The position numbers were made by a program, and so were the translations under genes. A stretch of 64,000 nucleotides of DNA from Saccharofermentans sp. GTDB taxonomy: Bacteria > Bacillota > Clostridia > Saccharofermentanales > Saccharofermentanaceae. Under the pieces are notes generated by a model. It ran no database searches. It was not told the origin of the DNA and was given only the letters and a program-made list of their open reading frames with translations. The DNA is taken from assembly GCA_024403675.1 (NCBI GenBank), contig JAKSRH010000009.1, forward strand, positions 1-64,000, given 5' to 3'. Below, piece after piece: positions 14,733 through 25,316 of the stretch (position 1 is its first letter; the number at the start of each line of letters is the position of its first letter).

Positions 14733-15946
14733 TAAATAACTATTCCCTCTATACCGTCGTCACCACTACTAATTAGCTCACAGCCATCTACTGTTACATA
14801 TACATCATCTTCGATTCTAAAGCCTACACCCCACTCTGGGATATATACACCAGGCTCAACAGCTAAGCAGTTACCAGGCATAAATGGCTTATCTCTATCA
14901 GAGATATCATGGACATCAAGTCCTAGATGATGGGATGTATTATGCCAATAATACTTCTTGATGTCATCCGCTAAGGTATCATTTGTAGCAAGATTGTTAT
15001 CTAAGAGCCACTGACCCACTATCTCGTGCATAGCAGCATTAAGTGTCTTAAATGTTTCTCCAGGACGAATAAACTTCCACGCCTTCTGACGAAGAGTCTG
15101 AATAAGGGACAAAAGCTTAAATCTTCTATCATCATCACCAGTAGAATTACCAACGAAATAGGCACGAGAAATGTCTGCACAGTATCCATTTACACGAGCA
15201 CCAACATCAATCTGAATCTGATCAATCTCTTTTGCAACCACACCATCAGCGCCCTCTGGATCTCCGTGGTGAAGGTAAAATGCATTTGTGCCAATTGCAG
15301 TAATTGTAGTAAATGCAGGAAGAAGTGAACCTCTTCTAGCCATTCCATACTCAAGTGATGTATATAACTCCACTTCAGTTACTCCAGGACGAATATGTTC
15401 TTTCATTTCGAGAAGAGCCGCCTCAGTAATCTGAGCCGCTTGTCTTATAGACTCCACCTCTTCAGGAGATTTAATCATACGCATAGATGTCAAAGTGGAT
15501 CCAATATCTTCCACAGTACGGTCACTTGTAAGAAAAGCCTTAGTAACCGCCATGATGGAAGTGCCATCTGATGCAAGCTTTAAACCATTCTTCTCTACTT
15601 CATAAAGAGCCTCATCAAAATCCTCTTCTGGATAGATACATTCCTCAGGAATACCAGAAATCTCACTCATCTGACTTTTGGTAAGTCTCTTTCCATGCCA
15701 TCTCTCAATCATCTCATTAGGCATTGGTGCAAAAAGCTTTGTACCACTAGAAGTAATTATCACACGACCATTTTCAAACTCTAATCCAGTCATGTAATAA
15801 AAATTACGATCGGGTAAAAAACGATATTCTCCATCTTGGCTCATAGCTGCGCTAGAACCCGAGAATAATATAACTGCCGTCCCCTGTGGGAGACGGCTTA
15901 TCAATTCAGTTCTCTTGTTTGTGTAAAAAGATTTATCTAATGCCAT
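14732..15946 (-). CDS. Xaa-Pro aminopeptidase (M24B)
   Basis: The 404-residue cytoplasmic metallopeptidase removes N-terminal residues that precede proline. An AMP_N domain (about 5-125) is followed by the pita-bread fold. The five metal ligands are visible: two Asp in QIDVGARVNGYCADISRAY, His in SHHLGLDVHD, Glu in LAVEPGVYIPEWG and Glu in FRIEDDVYV. It sits between an acetyltransferase gene (14-nt overlap) and a hydrolase gene (1-nt overlap) in one operon. Confidence 0.95.
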   Translation of the reverse strand: MALDKSFYTNKRTELISRLPQGTAVILFSGSSAAMSQDGEYRFLPDRNFYYMTGLEFENGRVIITSSGTKLFAPMPNEMIERWHGKRLTKSQMSEISGIPEECIYPEEDFDEALYEVEKNGLKLASDGTSIMAVTKAFLTSDRTVEDIGSTLTSMRMIKSPEEVESIRQAAQITEAALLEMKEHIRPGVTEVELYTSLEYGMARRGSLLPAFTTITAIGTNAFYLHHGDPEGADGVVAKEIDQIQIDVGARVNGYCADISRAYFVGNSTGDDDRRFKLLSLIQTLRQKAWKFIRPGETFKTLNAAMHEIVGQWLLDNNLATNDTLADDIKKYYWHNTSHHLGLDVHDISDRDKPFMPGNCLAVEPGVYIPEWGVGFRIEDDVYVTVDGCELISSGDDGIEGIVI

Positions 15947-16607
15947 TATTTACTCCACTTGACTTTACATTATATTCATCGAACTGGATCGTGTTATTAA
16001 TGTAGCTCAAAGTGGCACCAGGAGCTCTTCTAATAAGACCTGGATTTCCGATAACGATAGAACCATCAGGTACATCAAAGTTTACATAAGCACCTGGGGC
16101 AATAAGAACGTTGTTACCAATATTAACATTACCTACAATAACTGCATTAGCACCAATCCATACAAAGTTACCAATAGTAGGCGCGCCCTTACGACGACCT
16201 CTGAACTGTGTACCAATAACTACACCAGTAGATACATTAACATTGTAGCCAATTACAGACTTAGGATGGATGATAACACGACCAAAGTGGGCAAGGTAAA
16301 AACCCTTACCAATATTAGTATCATAAGGAATCTGGAAATGATACTTACGGGAAAGTCTATCCAAAATAAAGTTATAGTACTTAAACTTAACTGTAGACCA
16401 TCTAGCACGCCACTTATCATTCAGCTTCTTATACTTAGCAATCTCGTCATAATAATAACGAGTACGACGCATAGTACTAATATAATTGAACTCAGGGGAA
16501 GACATCTTTTCCTGAAGATATGTTGTGTATATCTTCTGTGTACGACGCGCATTACCAGTGTATCTATACAAATCACTGTAGACGATATCCATTAACTCGT
16601 CGTTCAT
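15933..16607 (-). CDS. Hexapeptide-repeat acyltransferase, serine acetyltransferase-like
   Basis: The 224-residue product has a helical N-terminal half (1-90). A left-handed parallel beta-helix follows (about 98-195), seen as repeats such as IGKGFYLAHFGRVIIHPKSV and IGNFVWIGANAVIVGNVNIG. The layout matches serine O-acetyltransferases and capsular or sugar acetyltransferases, which use acetyl-CoA. The acceptor cannot be told from sequence. GGGGGAG precedes the ATG. It is first in the operon with the peptidase and hydrolase. Confidence 0.85.
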   Translation of the reverse strand: MNDELMDIVYSDLYRYTGNARRTQKIYTTYLQEKMSSPEFNYISTMRRTRYYYDEIAKYKKLNDKWRARWSTVKFKYYNFILDRLSRKYHFQIPYDTNIGKGFYLAHFGRVIIHPKSVIGYNVNVSTGVVIGTQFRGRRKGAPTIGNFVWIGANAVIVGNVNIGNNVLIAPGAYVNFDVPDGSIVIGNPGLIRRAPGATLSYINNTIQFDEYNVKSSGVNNGIR

Positions 16608-16731
16608 AAGACTCCCCCTGTTTAAAATATTCTAGTAAAAATTTTATAACTTTTAAAAAATAAACTCAACCTTGCAAAATGCTAAAGTAATGTTTTTGTG
16701 CATTGTAAATAACTATTTCACAAAATATTTG

Positions 16732-17466
16732 TCACTTAGACAAGTGTCCACCAAATCTCCTTTTTGTGGACTCATAAAGCGCAATGGAAGCAGCAATAGG
16801 CAAGTTAAGGCTATCTATGTTGTTTGTATGCTCAATTCTAATAGGTTGACCAACCTTACTGAAGGTTGCCGGAAGGCCAGTAGCCTCATTACCAAAAATC
16901 AAGCTAAATGGCTCATTTATTTCTGTCTCCTGCAAAAGAGTGCTGCCATCAAGCATGAATGGATACATTGAATTATTAGGAAATCTAGAAGCATACTCTT
17001 CAAAAGTCTCAAAAGTCTCAATATTTACCCTTGCCGCAGCTCCCATAGATGCTCTGATTGTCTTAGGATCAAAGTGATCTACTGCTGGAGTAATAATAGC
17101 AATATCCATTACACCAAAACCTGCACAACTTCTAATAATTGTTCCCATATTACCTGCGTTAGAAGGATTAACCAATACCACATGTGAACCATCCAAAAGA
17201 TGTCCCTTAACCTTTTTAATAACACCAATAACAAAGCAATTTTCTTTTTGAGACAAAATATTAAAAGGCTTCTCTTCTACGCTTAATGATATTTTTTTAC
17301 TAGAAGTAATCTCTTTAATCTTGGCGATTGTATCCTCCGAACGAAAGCCAGGGTGCATAATAACCGCCTCCACCAAATCTGGAGCGCAATTAAGATACTC
17401 CATGACTACAGTGGCGCCAAGTGCATAAGTAACCGCATCTTCTTTTTTATATCTAGAAACTTTCAT
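16732..17466 (-). CDS. TrmH/SpoU-family RNA 2'-O-methyltransferase
   Basis: The 244-residue SPOUT enzyme uses S-adenosylmethionine to methylate ribose in rRNA or tRNA. A short substrate-binding region (about 25-85) precedes the knotted domain. The three SPOUT motifs are visible: NPSNAGNMGTIIRSCAGFGV, LIFGNEATGLP and NLPIAASIALYE. The start is the ATG at 17464-17466 with a GGGAAA site; a longer open frame to 17691 lacks a site and would overlap the divergent membrane gene. The exact RNA target is unknown. Confidence 0.92.
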   Translation of the reverse strand: MKVSRYKKEDAVTYALGATVVMEYLNCAPDLVEAVIMHPGFRSEDTIAKIKEITSSKKISLSVEEKPFNILSQKENCFVIGVIKKVKGHLLDGSHVVLVNPSNAGNMGTIIRSCAGFGVMDIAIITPAVDHFDPKTIRASMGAAARVNIETFETFEEYASRFPNNSMYPFMLDGSTLLQETEINEPFSLIFGNEATGLPATFSKVGQPIRIEHTNNIDSLNLPIAASIALYESTKRRFGGHLSK

Positions 17467-17538
17467 AAGTATTTCCCGCTTATATGTAATTAGTGCTATT
17501 ATTATATAGTATTTTTCATATATTATCGGAGGTTTGTT

Positions 17539-17889
17539 ATGGAAAACAAAAATATTGATGAGGCAGTAAACAAAGTAAACGAAATGGTTAATAACGGAGT
17601 TCTTTTCTCTGCTCTTGCTTATATTCCATTTCTTTGGCTCCTTGGTCTTCTTATCGCACCTGCTAAGGACAGCAGCTTTGTAAAGGGGCATGTTAATAAC
17701 GGTATTATCCTTACTATTATTGGAGCAATCGCCTTTGTAATTGGGTTTATTCCTGTTATCGGCGCAATCGTTGGTTGGGTTGTTGGTGTCGTTTGCATTG
17801 CAGCTATGATTGTTGGTATTTATAAGTCCATCATGAAGCAGGCTTTCCTTTTCCCTGTTATTGGTGATTCCATTAAAATCATTAAGTAA
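17539..17889 (+). CDS. Small membrane protein, DUF4870-like
   Basis: The 116-residue protein has a polar N terminus and three or four hydrophobic helices (about 22-40, 53-75, 76-98). KGHVNNGIILTIIGAI matches the pattern seen in DUF4870/YtxG-like membrane proteins. The function is unknown. GGAGG lies 7 nt before the ATG. It is divergent from the methyltransferase gene with only 72 bp between them and is followed by its own terminator. Confidence 0.85.
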   Translation: MENKNIDEAVNKVNEMVNNGVLFSALAYIPFLWLLGLLIAPAKDSSFVKGHVNNGIILTIIGAIAFVIGFIPVIGAIVGWVVGVVCIAAMIVGIYKSIMKQAFLFPVIGDSIKIIK

Positions 17890-17913
17890 TTTATTTATAA
17901 TTAAATAAATACA

Positions 17914-17946
17914 AGAGCCGTCTCACACGAGGCGGCTCTATTTTTA
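17914..17946 (+). terminator. Terminator between convergent genes
   Basis: AGAGCCGTCTC (17914-17924) pairs with GAGGCGGCTCT (17929-17939), with one G-U pair, followed by ATTTTTA. It serves the plus-strand membrane gene and may also act on the minus-strand ABC permease transcript. Confidence 0.9.
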
Positions 17947-17954
17947 ACTAGAAT

Positions 17955-20900
17955 TTATTCAATACTCTTGAGTGATTCTGCCATATCAATTTTCTCTATC
18001 TTTGCTCTCATAATAACATCAACAATAACAGAGAATAGAATTACAAATCCCAGAGCATATACATAGCTAATAGGGAAAATCTGGATTACAAAGGTAACTA
18101 TATCCATTTCAATCTGAGTAATAACAAAAGCATTAAGGAATATTCCTAATGGGATACCAATAATAAATCCTATAATTACCAAAATTACATTCTCACGGAA
18201 TACATAAGAACCCGTTTCCATTCTATTAAATCCGAGCACCTTAAGTGTCGCGATTTCTCTTATACGTTCCGTGATATTAATGTTATTAAGATTAAACAAC
18301 ACGATAAAGGCAAGAGCTGCAGCGCATGCTATAACAAGAATAACCACCTTATCCATCTGTGACATAGTTTCACTAAAACCAGAACGCATATCTTCTACTA
18401 CTGTCCATGTCTTAACATCACTTTCCCCAGAAAATGCTTGTGCATAATCATAAGCAGAAACTTCGTCACCAAGTACACTATACATAGTATTAGGGAAATA
18501 ACTTTCGCCATACACAGCCTCATAGGTTGCAGTATTCATATAAGCATAGTGATAAATGTAGTTATCAAATACATATGCAATTTTCACGTCAAAACTTTCA
18601 CCTGAGTCACCATAATCAAATGTGATAGTATCTCCAGCCTGAAGGTTATTCTTACGAGCTAATTTACTACTAATAGCTACCTCTCCATCTCCTGGCCATG
18701 GAAGTCTCTCATCACCAATCCACGTACCACAAGCACTCTCGATATTAGGATCATCCGATACTATAAGATGAACGTCTCGAATTGCATCACCATTATGAGT
18801 AACGTTCTCATTACGAACGAGGACATTAACTGCTTGTGTATTACACTTTTTATCAGCAGACACCTGAATTTTGTGAATATCATCCATTGTCACACCATCA
18901 TTAAATGTAACCGACACATCATATGTGAGCACCTTACTATAGTGAATATTTACTACATCACAAACAGAATCACGAATTCCAAATCCAGTAACAAGAAGAG
19001 CTGTACAGCCAGCAATGCCGACAATCATCATGAACATTCTCTTCTTAAATCTAAATACATTACGAATTGAAACCTTGTATGTAAACTTCAGCAGCTTCCA
19101 CAAGAAAGAAATTCTCTCAAGTAAAATTCTCTTTCCTGCAGCCGGAGCTTTAGGACGAATAAGTTCAGCAGGTGTTCCCTTCATCTCACTTACAGCAGTA
19201 AAAACAGTAACTCCCACAGAACAAAGAAGTGATACTCCAAGAGCAAGTGCAAAAATAAGCCAATTGTTTGCATATACAACAGGAGAGAAACCGTACATCA
19301 TTCCATATACCTGCCAGATTACCCATGGAAATATCTTAGTACCAACAGAAAATCCGAGTATGCAACCTAATACAGCAGCTAAACCAGAATAGACAACATA
19401 CTTCATAATAATTGCAAATTCTGAGAAGCCAAGAGCACGCATTGTACCAATCTGTGTTCTCTCATCACCAACCATTCGCTGCATAGTAGTAGAACAAACA
19501 AGTGCAGCTAAAGCAAAGAAGAAAATAGGGAACACACGAGCAATACCTGCCACAATTTGTTCATCATTATCAAGAGACACGTAACCAATATTAGTATCTC
19601 TTCCAAGCACATAAGTATTAACCTCTTTGTCACTTGAGATGTCATATCTCATCATTCCTTCACCAAGAAGTCTAGCAGCAGATGCTATCTCATTTTGGAA
19701 CTGAGTCTGACCGTCTCTATATTCCGCCAGACCATCCTCATATTCAGCAAGGCCATCTACATATGACTGATATCCATCATCATATTCCACCTGACCATCA
19801 TCAAGTTCTTGTCTAGCTGAATTTACTTCTCTCTGAGCATCATCAATCTGAGCATATCCTTCCTCAATAAGAGCACGTCCTGCATCAATTTCTGCTTGCT
19901 TCTCAGAAATAGTGACAAGACCTGTATCTACCTGAGTAAGACCAGCCTCAATCTTTGCTATTCCTCCCTGACACTCAGCAAGACCTGCCTCAAGCTGCGC
20001 CTTCTGAATAGATAGTTCTTCAATAGAATACGGAATAGAATCTGCTGGGATTCCAAGGACAATATACTGCTGGATTATCTCGATACTATGATTTACTTGG
20101 CCAAGATTTGCGCTTAAAGTTTCCTGTGTCGCCTTAAGCTCTTTAAGCTGAGAAGTAAGTGTTTCCTTGGTCGCAAGAAGCTCTTCACGAGCTGCATCAA
20201 GTTCTAACTGACCAGCATCAATTTCAGCTTTCTTATCATCTAAGTCACGACGGTTGGTATCAATTTCATTTTGAGCAGAGTTAATATCTCTTCTGCCATC
20301 TTCAATAGTAGCCTGCGCATCATCCAATTCTATAGAAGCATCATTAAGCTCTACTCGCGCATCATTAAGTTCAACATTGGCATCAATAAGTTCCTGCCAT
20401 GCCTCATCTCTTGCACTATTAAATTCGTCACGTGCATCATCCAATTCTTTCTTTGCATCAGAAAGAAGATCCTGGAAACGCTCTTCCTCAATTTGTTGAA
20501 CAACATTTTCAAGTTCACTTTGTTTATTTTCTGCCCACTGATCATATTCATCAGAATAAATATAGTACTCAGTACCATAAAACAAATACGCCTCTGTGTA
20601 ATACTCGTGCTCCATACCATCAATAGGCACATAAGCATAAAATGACACCTGGCCATTACCTACAGAAGAAGAACCACGCTGAAAATTCATGTAATAAGGA
20701 GAACGAACCACACCTACCACGGTGTATTCTTCATAAGAAAAAGCATCAAACGTGTCTTTATCATTATCAACCGAAAGGGAAATCTTCTTTCCCAATATAT
20801 TGTCACTAAAATGATAACCATCCACTACCATTTCATTTGAAGATGTTGGCATGCGTCCAGCGGTTAAAGCACATACATTGACATTATTGGTAAGTGTATG

Positions 20901-21236
20901 AATACGGGCTACAGATGTAGAATCATCATTTTCTACAGAAACTATAGCGTCCGCAAAAACTGCACCTTCCGCAGCTTTTACCCCATCAAGAGACGCAAGC
21001 TTACTAATATCTTCATCATCAAAGCCAATGGTGGATATCAATCTAAAATCATAGAGCTTCTGATTACGTACAAAAACGTCACCTGTCTTAATAAAAGAAG
21101 GCTGTGTAAGAAGAAGTCCGCCATAAAAACCAACACCTAAAGCGATAATGGCGAAGATAGCCATAAACCTGGCAAAACTTCCTTTAATTGAGCGTAAGAG
21201 CGTCTTTACATAAGGAGTCATGTCATTACCACTCAA
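17955..21236 (-). CDS. ABC transporter permease, FtsX/MacB family, with long coiled coil
   Basis: The 1,093-residue permease has an N-terminal membrane helix (about 18-40) and a large extracellular part. A long heptad-rich region (about 245-530) repeats units such as ELNDARVELNDA. Two FtsX domains of membrane helices follow (about 575-700 and 985-1090), plus a helix near 755. Such proteins act with a MacB-type ATPase in lipoprotein, peptide or cell-wall hydrolase control rather than solute flux. The ATPase gene precedes it with an 11-nt overlap. The substrate is unknown. Confidence 0.92.
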   Translation of the reverse strand: MSGNDMTPYVKTLLRSIKGSFARFMAIFAIIALGVGFYGGLLLTQPSFIKTGDVFVRNQKLYDFRLISTIGFDDEDISKLASLDGVKAAEGAVFADAIVSVENDDSTSVARIHTLTNNVNVCALTAGRMPTSSNEMVVDGYHFSDNILGKKISLSVDNDKDTFDAFSYEEYTVVGVVRSPYYMNFQRGSSSVGNGQVSFYAYVPIDGMEHEYYTEAYLFYGTEYYIYSDEYDQWAENKQSELENVVQQIEEERFQDLLSDAKKELDDARDEFNSARDEAWQELIDANVELNDARVELNDASIELDDAQATIEDGRRDINSAQNEIDTNRRDLDDKKAEIDAGQLELDAAREELLATKETLTSQLKELKATQETLSANLGQVNHSIEIIQQYIVLGIPADSIPYSIEELSIQKAQLEAGLAECQGGIAKIEAGLTQVDTGLVTISEKQAEIDAGRALIEEGYAQIDDAQREVNSARQELDDGQVEYDDGYQSYVDGLAEYEDGLAEYRDGQTQFQNEIASAARLLGEGMMRYDISSDKEVNTYVLGRDTNIGYVSLDNDEQIVAGIARVFPIFFFALAALVCSTTMQRMVGDERTQIGTMRALGFSEFAIIMKYVVYSGLAAVLGCILGFSVGTKIFPWVIWQVYGMMYGFSPVVYANNWLIFALALGVSLLCSVGVTVFTAVSEMKGTPAELIRPKAPAAGKRILLERISFLWKLLKFTYKVSIRNVFRFKKRMFMMIVGIAGCTALLVTGFGIRDSVCDVVNIHYSKVLTYDVSVTFNDGVTMDDIHKIQVSADKKCNTQAVNVLVRNENVTHNGDAIRDVHLIVSDDPNIESACGTWIGDERLPWPGDGEVAISSKLARKNNLQAGDTITFDYGDSGESFDVKIAYVFDNYIYHYAYMNTATYEAVYGESYFPNTMYSVLGDEVSAYDYAQAFSGESDVKTWTVVEDMRSGFSETMSQMDKVVILVIACAAALAFIVLFNLNNINITERIREIATLKVLGFNRMETGSYVFRENVILVIIGFIIGIPLGIFLNAFVITQIEMDIVTFVIQIFPISYVYALGFVILFSVIVDVIMRAKIEKIDMAESLKSIE

Positions 21237-21927
21237 TCAAATCTACATTTACTGGCGATGGATTTACTACATTACTCTCCACCTTACCATTTTTGAGACG
21301 GATTACTCGGTCTGCCATGCTAGTTAATGCGGAGTTGTGCGTAATAATTACTACCGTCATGCCTTTCTCGATAGAAAGTCTCTGCAAAAGCTTCAAAATA
21401 GCTTTACCTGTCTGATAATCGAGAGCTCCTGTAGGTTCATCACATAAAAGAAGCTTAGGATTCTTAGCAATTGCTCTCGCAATAGATACTCTCTGCTGCT
21501 CACCACCAGATAACTGCGCTGGGAAATTATCACGACGCTTTTCGAGACCAACCTCTTTCAAAAGCATTTCTGGATCCATAGGATCCTTTACAAGCTGAGC
21601 TGCCATCTCAATATTTTCATAAGCTGTAAGATTAGGTATCAAATTATAAAACTGAAATACAAATCCTACCTCTGTTCTTCTGTATTTGGAAAGTTCGCGA
21701 CTGTTAAAGCCAGATATCATATTTCCATCAAGGAACACTTCACCCTTGGACAACTGATCCATGCCACCCATAATGTTCAAAAGAGTAGTTTTACCAGCAC
21801 CAGACTGACCAACAATTACACAAAGCTCGCCCTTTTCAATAAAAAAGTCAGCGCCACTTAACGCATACAAATCGACAGAACCTGTCTTATATATTTTCTT
21901 TACATCTCTAAATTCAATATACGCCAT
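21226..21927 (-). CDS. ABC transporter ATP-binding protein, MacB/LolD family
   Basis: The 233-residue ATPase has Walker [10 protein letters not shown], the Q-loop in FQFYNLIP, the signature LSGGEQQR, Walker [13 protein letters not shown] and the switch His in VIIITHNS. It should power the large FtsX-type permease encoded immediately downstream. It follows the transglutaminase gene by 36 nt and probably belongs to the proS transcription unit. Confidence 0.96.
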   Translation of the reverse strand: MAYIEFRDVKKIYKTGSVDLYALSGADFFIEKGELCVIVGQSGAGKTTLLNIMGGMDQLSKGEVFLDGNMISGFNSRELSKYRRTEVGFVFQFYNLIPNLTAYENIEMAAQLVKDPMDPEMLLKEVGLEKRRDNFPAQLSGGEQQRVSIARAIAKNPKLLLCDEPTGALDYQTGKAILKLLQRLSIEKGMTVVIITHNSALTSMADRVIRLKNGKVESNVVNPSPVNVDLIEW

Positions 21928-21963
21928 TAAATCCTCTCCCCTTTAAAAGCGATACCATCAAAA

Positions 21964-23481
21964 TCATCTAACAATTATCTTGGCTGGACCCACATAATTT
22001 TGAAATTCAAATCCTTCCAGATGTGATGGAATACTAATAATTAATCTCGAACAATCATCAAATGCATATGGAGCTATTCTTTGAACTGAGTCTGGTACAT
22101 AAACATACGCTAACTCATCACAATAATCGAATGCTTCCTGACCAATATATGTAAGACCTTCTGGAAGATATATATATTCCAAATCCTCACATGTATTAAA
22201 GGCAAAATCTTCGATTCTAGTAACAGAGTCTGGAAGAATTATGCTAGTAATAATATCGCAGTCAATAAAACATTCTTCCCCAATACTAGTAATGTTTGAA
22301 TCTGGATCAAACTCCACATATCTAAAACCATTTACACCAGCTGGAAGCTTTATCTCACCACTACCATAAAAAGTAATTGTGCCATCACGTGTAATCTTGT
22401 AGCTAGAACTCTCACCACATGAACCTTCTTGTTCAATACTATGAGTAGTATCAGCATCACAAATCTTATGAGTCATAGAAAAGTCTTCAAGAGGTACAAG
22501 AAACCAATCTAGTGTAGGAGTTACATCCTCCCACTCACCATTCCAAAAGGAAGTGCCTTCATAATAGAAAGAAATGTCCCATGTAGGGTCTACAGAATAC
22601 CAAGTGCCACCAAGGAACACTGCCGCCCACGCGTGATTAGGGTCTTCTGTTTCTAGATACGACTCGTCAGAAATTAAATCACTTGATTCAGTACCAATGC
22701 CAAAGCAAACACATGCTGGAATTCCAGAAGCTCTACACAAAGCTACAAATGTATTTCCTAAGCCCTCACAAATTGCGATTCGTCTACGAAGAAGAGAAAG
22801 CACATCATCCTGATATACCATGCTCTCATCTACAATCTGAATATCGTCATAAGCAAAATTAATTACATGCTGATAAATTGCTTCTGCTTTTTCCCAATCA
22901 TTTGTGCAACCCTTAGTTATCTCTTCCGCATACGCAATTACTAAAGGATTATCACATTCGATATCATTTTGAGGCTGTAAACACTCATTAAGAGACTGCT
23001 CATCTGTCCACCACTCAGAACATCTCTCGACATTGTAATCATACACAAGAGATTTTATAAATCGTACATCACCATTAGAGTCTAGTCCGATATAAAGATT
23101 TTCGTGAGTCTGCTCTGTACCGTCTGCTGTAAAAGTAAGCTTTAAAGTGTAAATCTCACTTGTAGACAACTTGCCCTTAAGATCTAATGAAAAAGAACCA
23201 CTACCTTCTGATGTGCCTACATAAGAAAAGGAATTATTCTTACGAACAACAAGCTTACCAGAAGAAATACATGTGGACTGTACTCCAACAGATGATCCGC
23301 TAACATAAAGCTTAATAGGATTACCTTCGTGAGACACATAGTTAATCTCTGTATAATCAGCCAAATATTCATCGTAGTCGACATCAGCAAGTACAGGATT
23401 AGAAACATATCCACTCAAATATCCTGTCGCCAAAATAGCTACAACGCAAACCGCCAATAATTTCTTTATAAATCCCAACAT
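21964..23481 (-). CDS. Secreted transglutaminase-like protein with BspA-type LRRs
   Basis: The 505-residue exported protein has a signal peptide (about 1-33) and a beta-rich region (about 40-140). The transglutaminase-like core shows the Cys in ICEGLGNTFVALCRASGIP, His in NHAWAAVF and Asp in SVDPTWD. Five LRR_5 repeats follow (about 390-500), for example ITSIILPDSVTRIEDFAF. It may cross-link or cleave surface peptides; this is family inference. The ATG at 23479-23481 is preferred to an upstream GTG because AGGTGA lies 5 nt before it. It sits 24 nt after proS. Confidence 0.88.
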   Translation of the reverse strand: MLGFIKKLLAVCVVAILATGYLSGYVSNPVLADVDYDEYLADYTEINYVSHEGNPIKLYVSGSSVGVQSTCISSGKLVVRKNNSFSYVGTSEGSGSFSLDLKGKLSTSEIYTLKLTFTADGTEQTHENLYIGLDSNGDVRFIKSLVYDYNVERCSEWWTDEQSLNECLQPQNDIECDNPLVIAYAEEITKGCTNDWEKAEAIYQHVINFAYDDIQIVDESMVYQDDVLSLLRRRIAICEGLGNTFVALCRASGIPACVCFGIGTESSDLISDESYLETEDPNHAWAAVFLGGTWYSVDPTWDISFYYEGTSFWNGEWEDVTPTLDWFLVPLEDFSMTHKICDADTTHSIEQEGSCGESSSYKITRDGTITFYGSGEIKLPAGVNGFRYVEFDPDSNITSIGEECFIDCDIITSIILPDSVTRIEDFAFNTCEDLEYIYLPEGLTYIGQEAFDYCDELAYVYVPDSVQRIAPYAFDDCSRLIISIPSHLEGFEFQNYVGPAKIIVR

Positions 23482-23505
23482 CAAGCTCACCTAGAAAGCT
23501 AAGTA

Positions 23506-25200
23506 TTAGCCGAGGTTCTTTACTGCCTCGATAGCTTCCTCTGCTGTAATCTCTTCTGTCTTTCCGTCAGCTCTGTACTTAACTTCTACGACACCTTCGT
23601 TAGCTCTTCTACCAACTGTGATACGAAGTGGAATACCAATAAGATCTGCATCCTTAAACTTAACACCTGGACGCTCATTACGATCATCAATAAGAACTTC
23701 GTAGCCAAGAGCAACGAGCTCGTTATAAATTTTCTCTGCGAGGCCCATATTCTCCTCATCGTTAACCTTTGTAGGGATAACAATTGCTCTATATGGAGCT
23801 GCAACTACTGGCCACTTAATTCCATCATCATCATGATTCTGCTCGATAATTGCTGCGAGTGTTCTAGAAACACCGATACCATAGCAACCCATAATCATTG
23901 GGTTCTCCTTACCGTCCTTATCAAGGAAATTACATCCAAGAGCAGAAGAATACTTTGTACCGAGCTTAAAGATATGACCTACCTCTGTACCTCTTGCCAT
24001 TGCAAGTGGCTTACCACACTTAGGACAAGCATCACCTGGGATAGCATTTCGTACATCCTTAACCATATCTGGCTCAAAGTCACGGCCTATATTTACATTC
24101 TTGAAGTGATAATCTGTCTCACAAGCACCAACGATAAAGTTGCTCATAACAGATACTTCATTATCGATAACTACTGTAATCTTCTCCTTAAGGCCTACAG
24201 GACCTGCAAAACCAACCTTAGCACCTGTGATTCTCTCTACATCATCAAATGCAGCAAGATTCATCTCTGTAGCGTCAAAGATATTACCAAGCTTAGTCTC
24301 GTTAATCTCTCTATCGCCTCTAACCATAACTGCAACAATCTTACCGTCGATGTTGTAAAGAATTGTCTTAACGAAGTCCTTTGCATCTGCATTCATAAAT
24401 GCTACGAGCTCTTCGATTGTCTTTACGTTAGGAGTATGAATCTTCTCGATAGGAAGAGCCTCAGCCTCAACCTTCTCAGGCACACCACATGGAGCCTTCT
24501 CCTCATTTGCTGCATAACCACATGCATCACAGTAACAAATAGCATCCTCACCGATAGGGCTCTTAACCATGAACTCCTGGGAACCAGAACCACCCATGGC
24601 ACCTGTATCTGCATCAACTACTGTGTAATCAAGACCGAGCTTATCAAAGATTGCTCTATATGCCTTATACATTGCATCATAACTCTTATCAAGACCTGCC
24701 TCATCTACGTCAAAGGAATATGCATCCTTCATAACGAATTCACGAGCACGAATAACACCGAATCTTGGTCTCTTCTCATCTCTGTACTTATGCTGAATCT
24801 GATAAAGAGTAACTGGGAGCTGCTTATAAGAACGAATATTGTCTCTTACAGCCTCTGTAAATGGCTCCTCATGTGTAGGGCCAAGACAGAAATCTCTATT
24901 TCCTCTATCTGTAAGTCTGAACATTTCTGGGCCAAACTTATCCCATCTACCAGATGCCTGATAGGACTCAGCTGGAAGAAGTGCTGGCATGATGAGCTCC
25001 TGAGCTCCTGCCTTATCCATCTCCTCACGGATAATTGCTTCTACCTTCTTATATGAACGAAGACCAATTGGCATAAATGCATAGATACCAGATGCACACT
25101 TACGAATCATGCCTGCACGAAGCATAAGCTGATGAGATGGAATCTCCGCATCAGAAGGAATCTCTCTTTGTGTTGAAAGGAATAAATTTGAAACTCTCAT
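23506..25200 (-). CDS. proS: Prolyl-tRNA synthetase, bacterial type with editing domain
   Basis: The 564-residue class II enzyme charges tRNA-Pro and, by its INS domain (about 225-405), clears Ala-tRNA-Pro. Motif 2 is [20 protein letters not shown] and motif 3 contains [13 protein letters not shown]. The anticodon-binding domain is C-terminal (about 470-564). GGGAGAT precedes the ATG. It heads a run of four minus-strand genes with short gaps. No T-box leader is present; a promoter lies only 54-82 bp upstream. Confidence 0.98.
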   Translation of the reverse strand: MRVSNLFLSTQREIPSDAEIPSHQLMLRAGMIRKCASGIYAFMPIGLRSYKKVEAIIREEMDKAGAQELIMPALLPAESYQASGRWDKFGPEMFRLTDRGNRDFCLGPTHEEPFTEAVRDNIRSYKQLPVTLYQIQHKYRDEKRPRFGVIRAREFVMKDAYSFDVDEAGLDKSYDAMYKAYRAIFDKLGLDYTVVDADTGAMGGSGSQEFMVKSPIGEDAICYCDACGYAANEEKAPCGVPEKVEAEALPIEKIHTPNVKTIEELVAFMNADAKDFVKTILYNIDGKIVAVMVRGDREINETKLGNIFDATEMNLAAFDDVERITGAKVGFAGPVGLKEKITVVIDNEVSVMSNFIVGACETDYHFKNVNIGRDFEPDMVKDVRNAIPGDACPKCGKPLAMARGTEVGHIFKLGTKYSSALGCNFLDKDGKENPMIMGCYGIGVSRTLAAIIEQNHDDDGIKWPVVAAPYRAIVIPTKVNDEENMGLAEKIYNELVALGYEVLIDDRNERPGVKFKDADLIGIPLRITVGRRANEGVVEVKYRADGKTEEITAEEAIEAVKNLG

Positions 25201-25253
25201 TGTATATCTCCCGTATAAATAATAATTAATAATATAAGCAATAAGCCGTACAA

Positions 25254-25282
25254 AGTATAAAGGAGATACGGGTATTTTTCAA
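25254..25282 (-). promoter_or_regulatory. proS promoter
   Basis: On the minus strand TTGAAA (25277-25282) and TATACT (25254-25259) are spaced by 17 bp. ATACGGG within the spacer (25266-25272) is an inverted copy of CCCGTAT at the ribosome binding site (25210-25216). These may be operator half-sites. Confidence 0.7.
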
Positions 25283-25316
25283 TTAAAAAACGGAATATGC
25301 CTTATTTTTATCACAC

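Noticed and set aside
17467-17691. Longer N terminus of the TrmH-type methyltransferase
   Set aside because: The extra residues have no family similarity, no ribosome binding site, and would overlap the divergent membrane gene.
25201-25316. Possible T-box or riboswitch upstream of proS
   Set aside because: A promoter at 25254-25282 leaves a leader of only about 45 nt, too short for a T-box.
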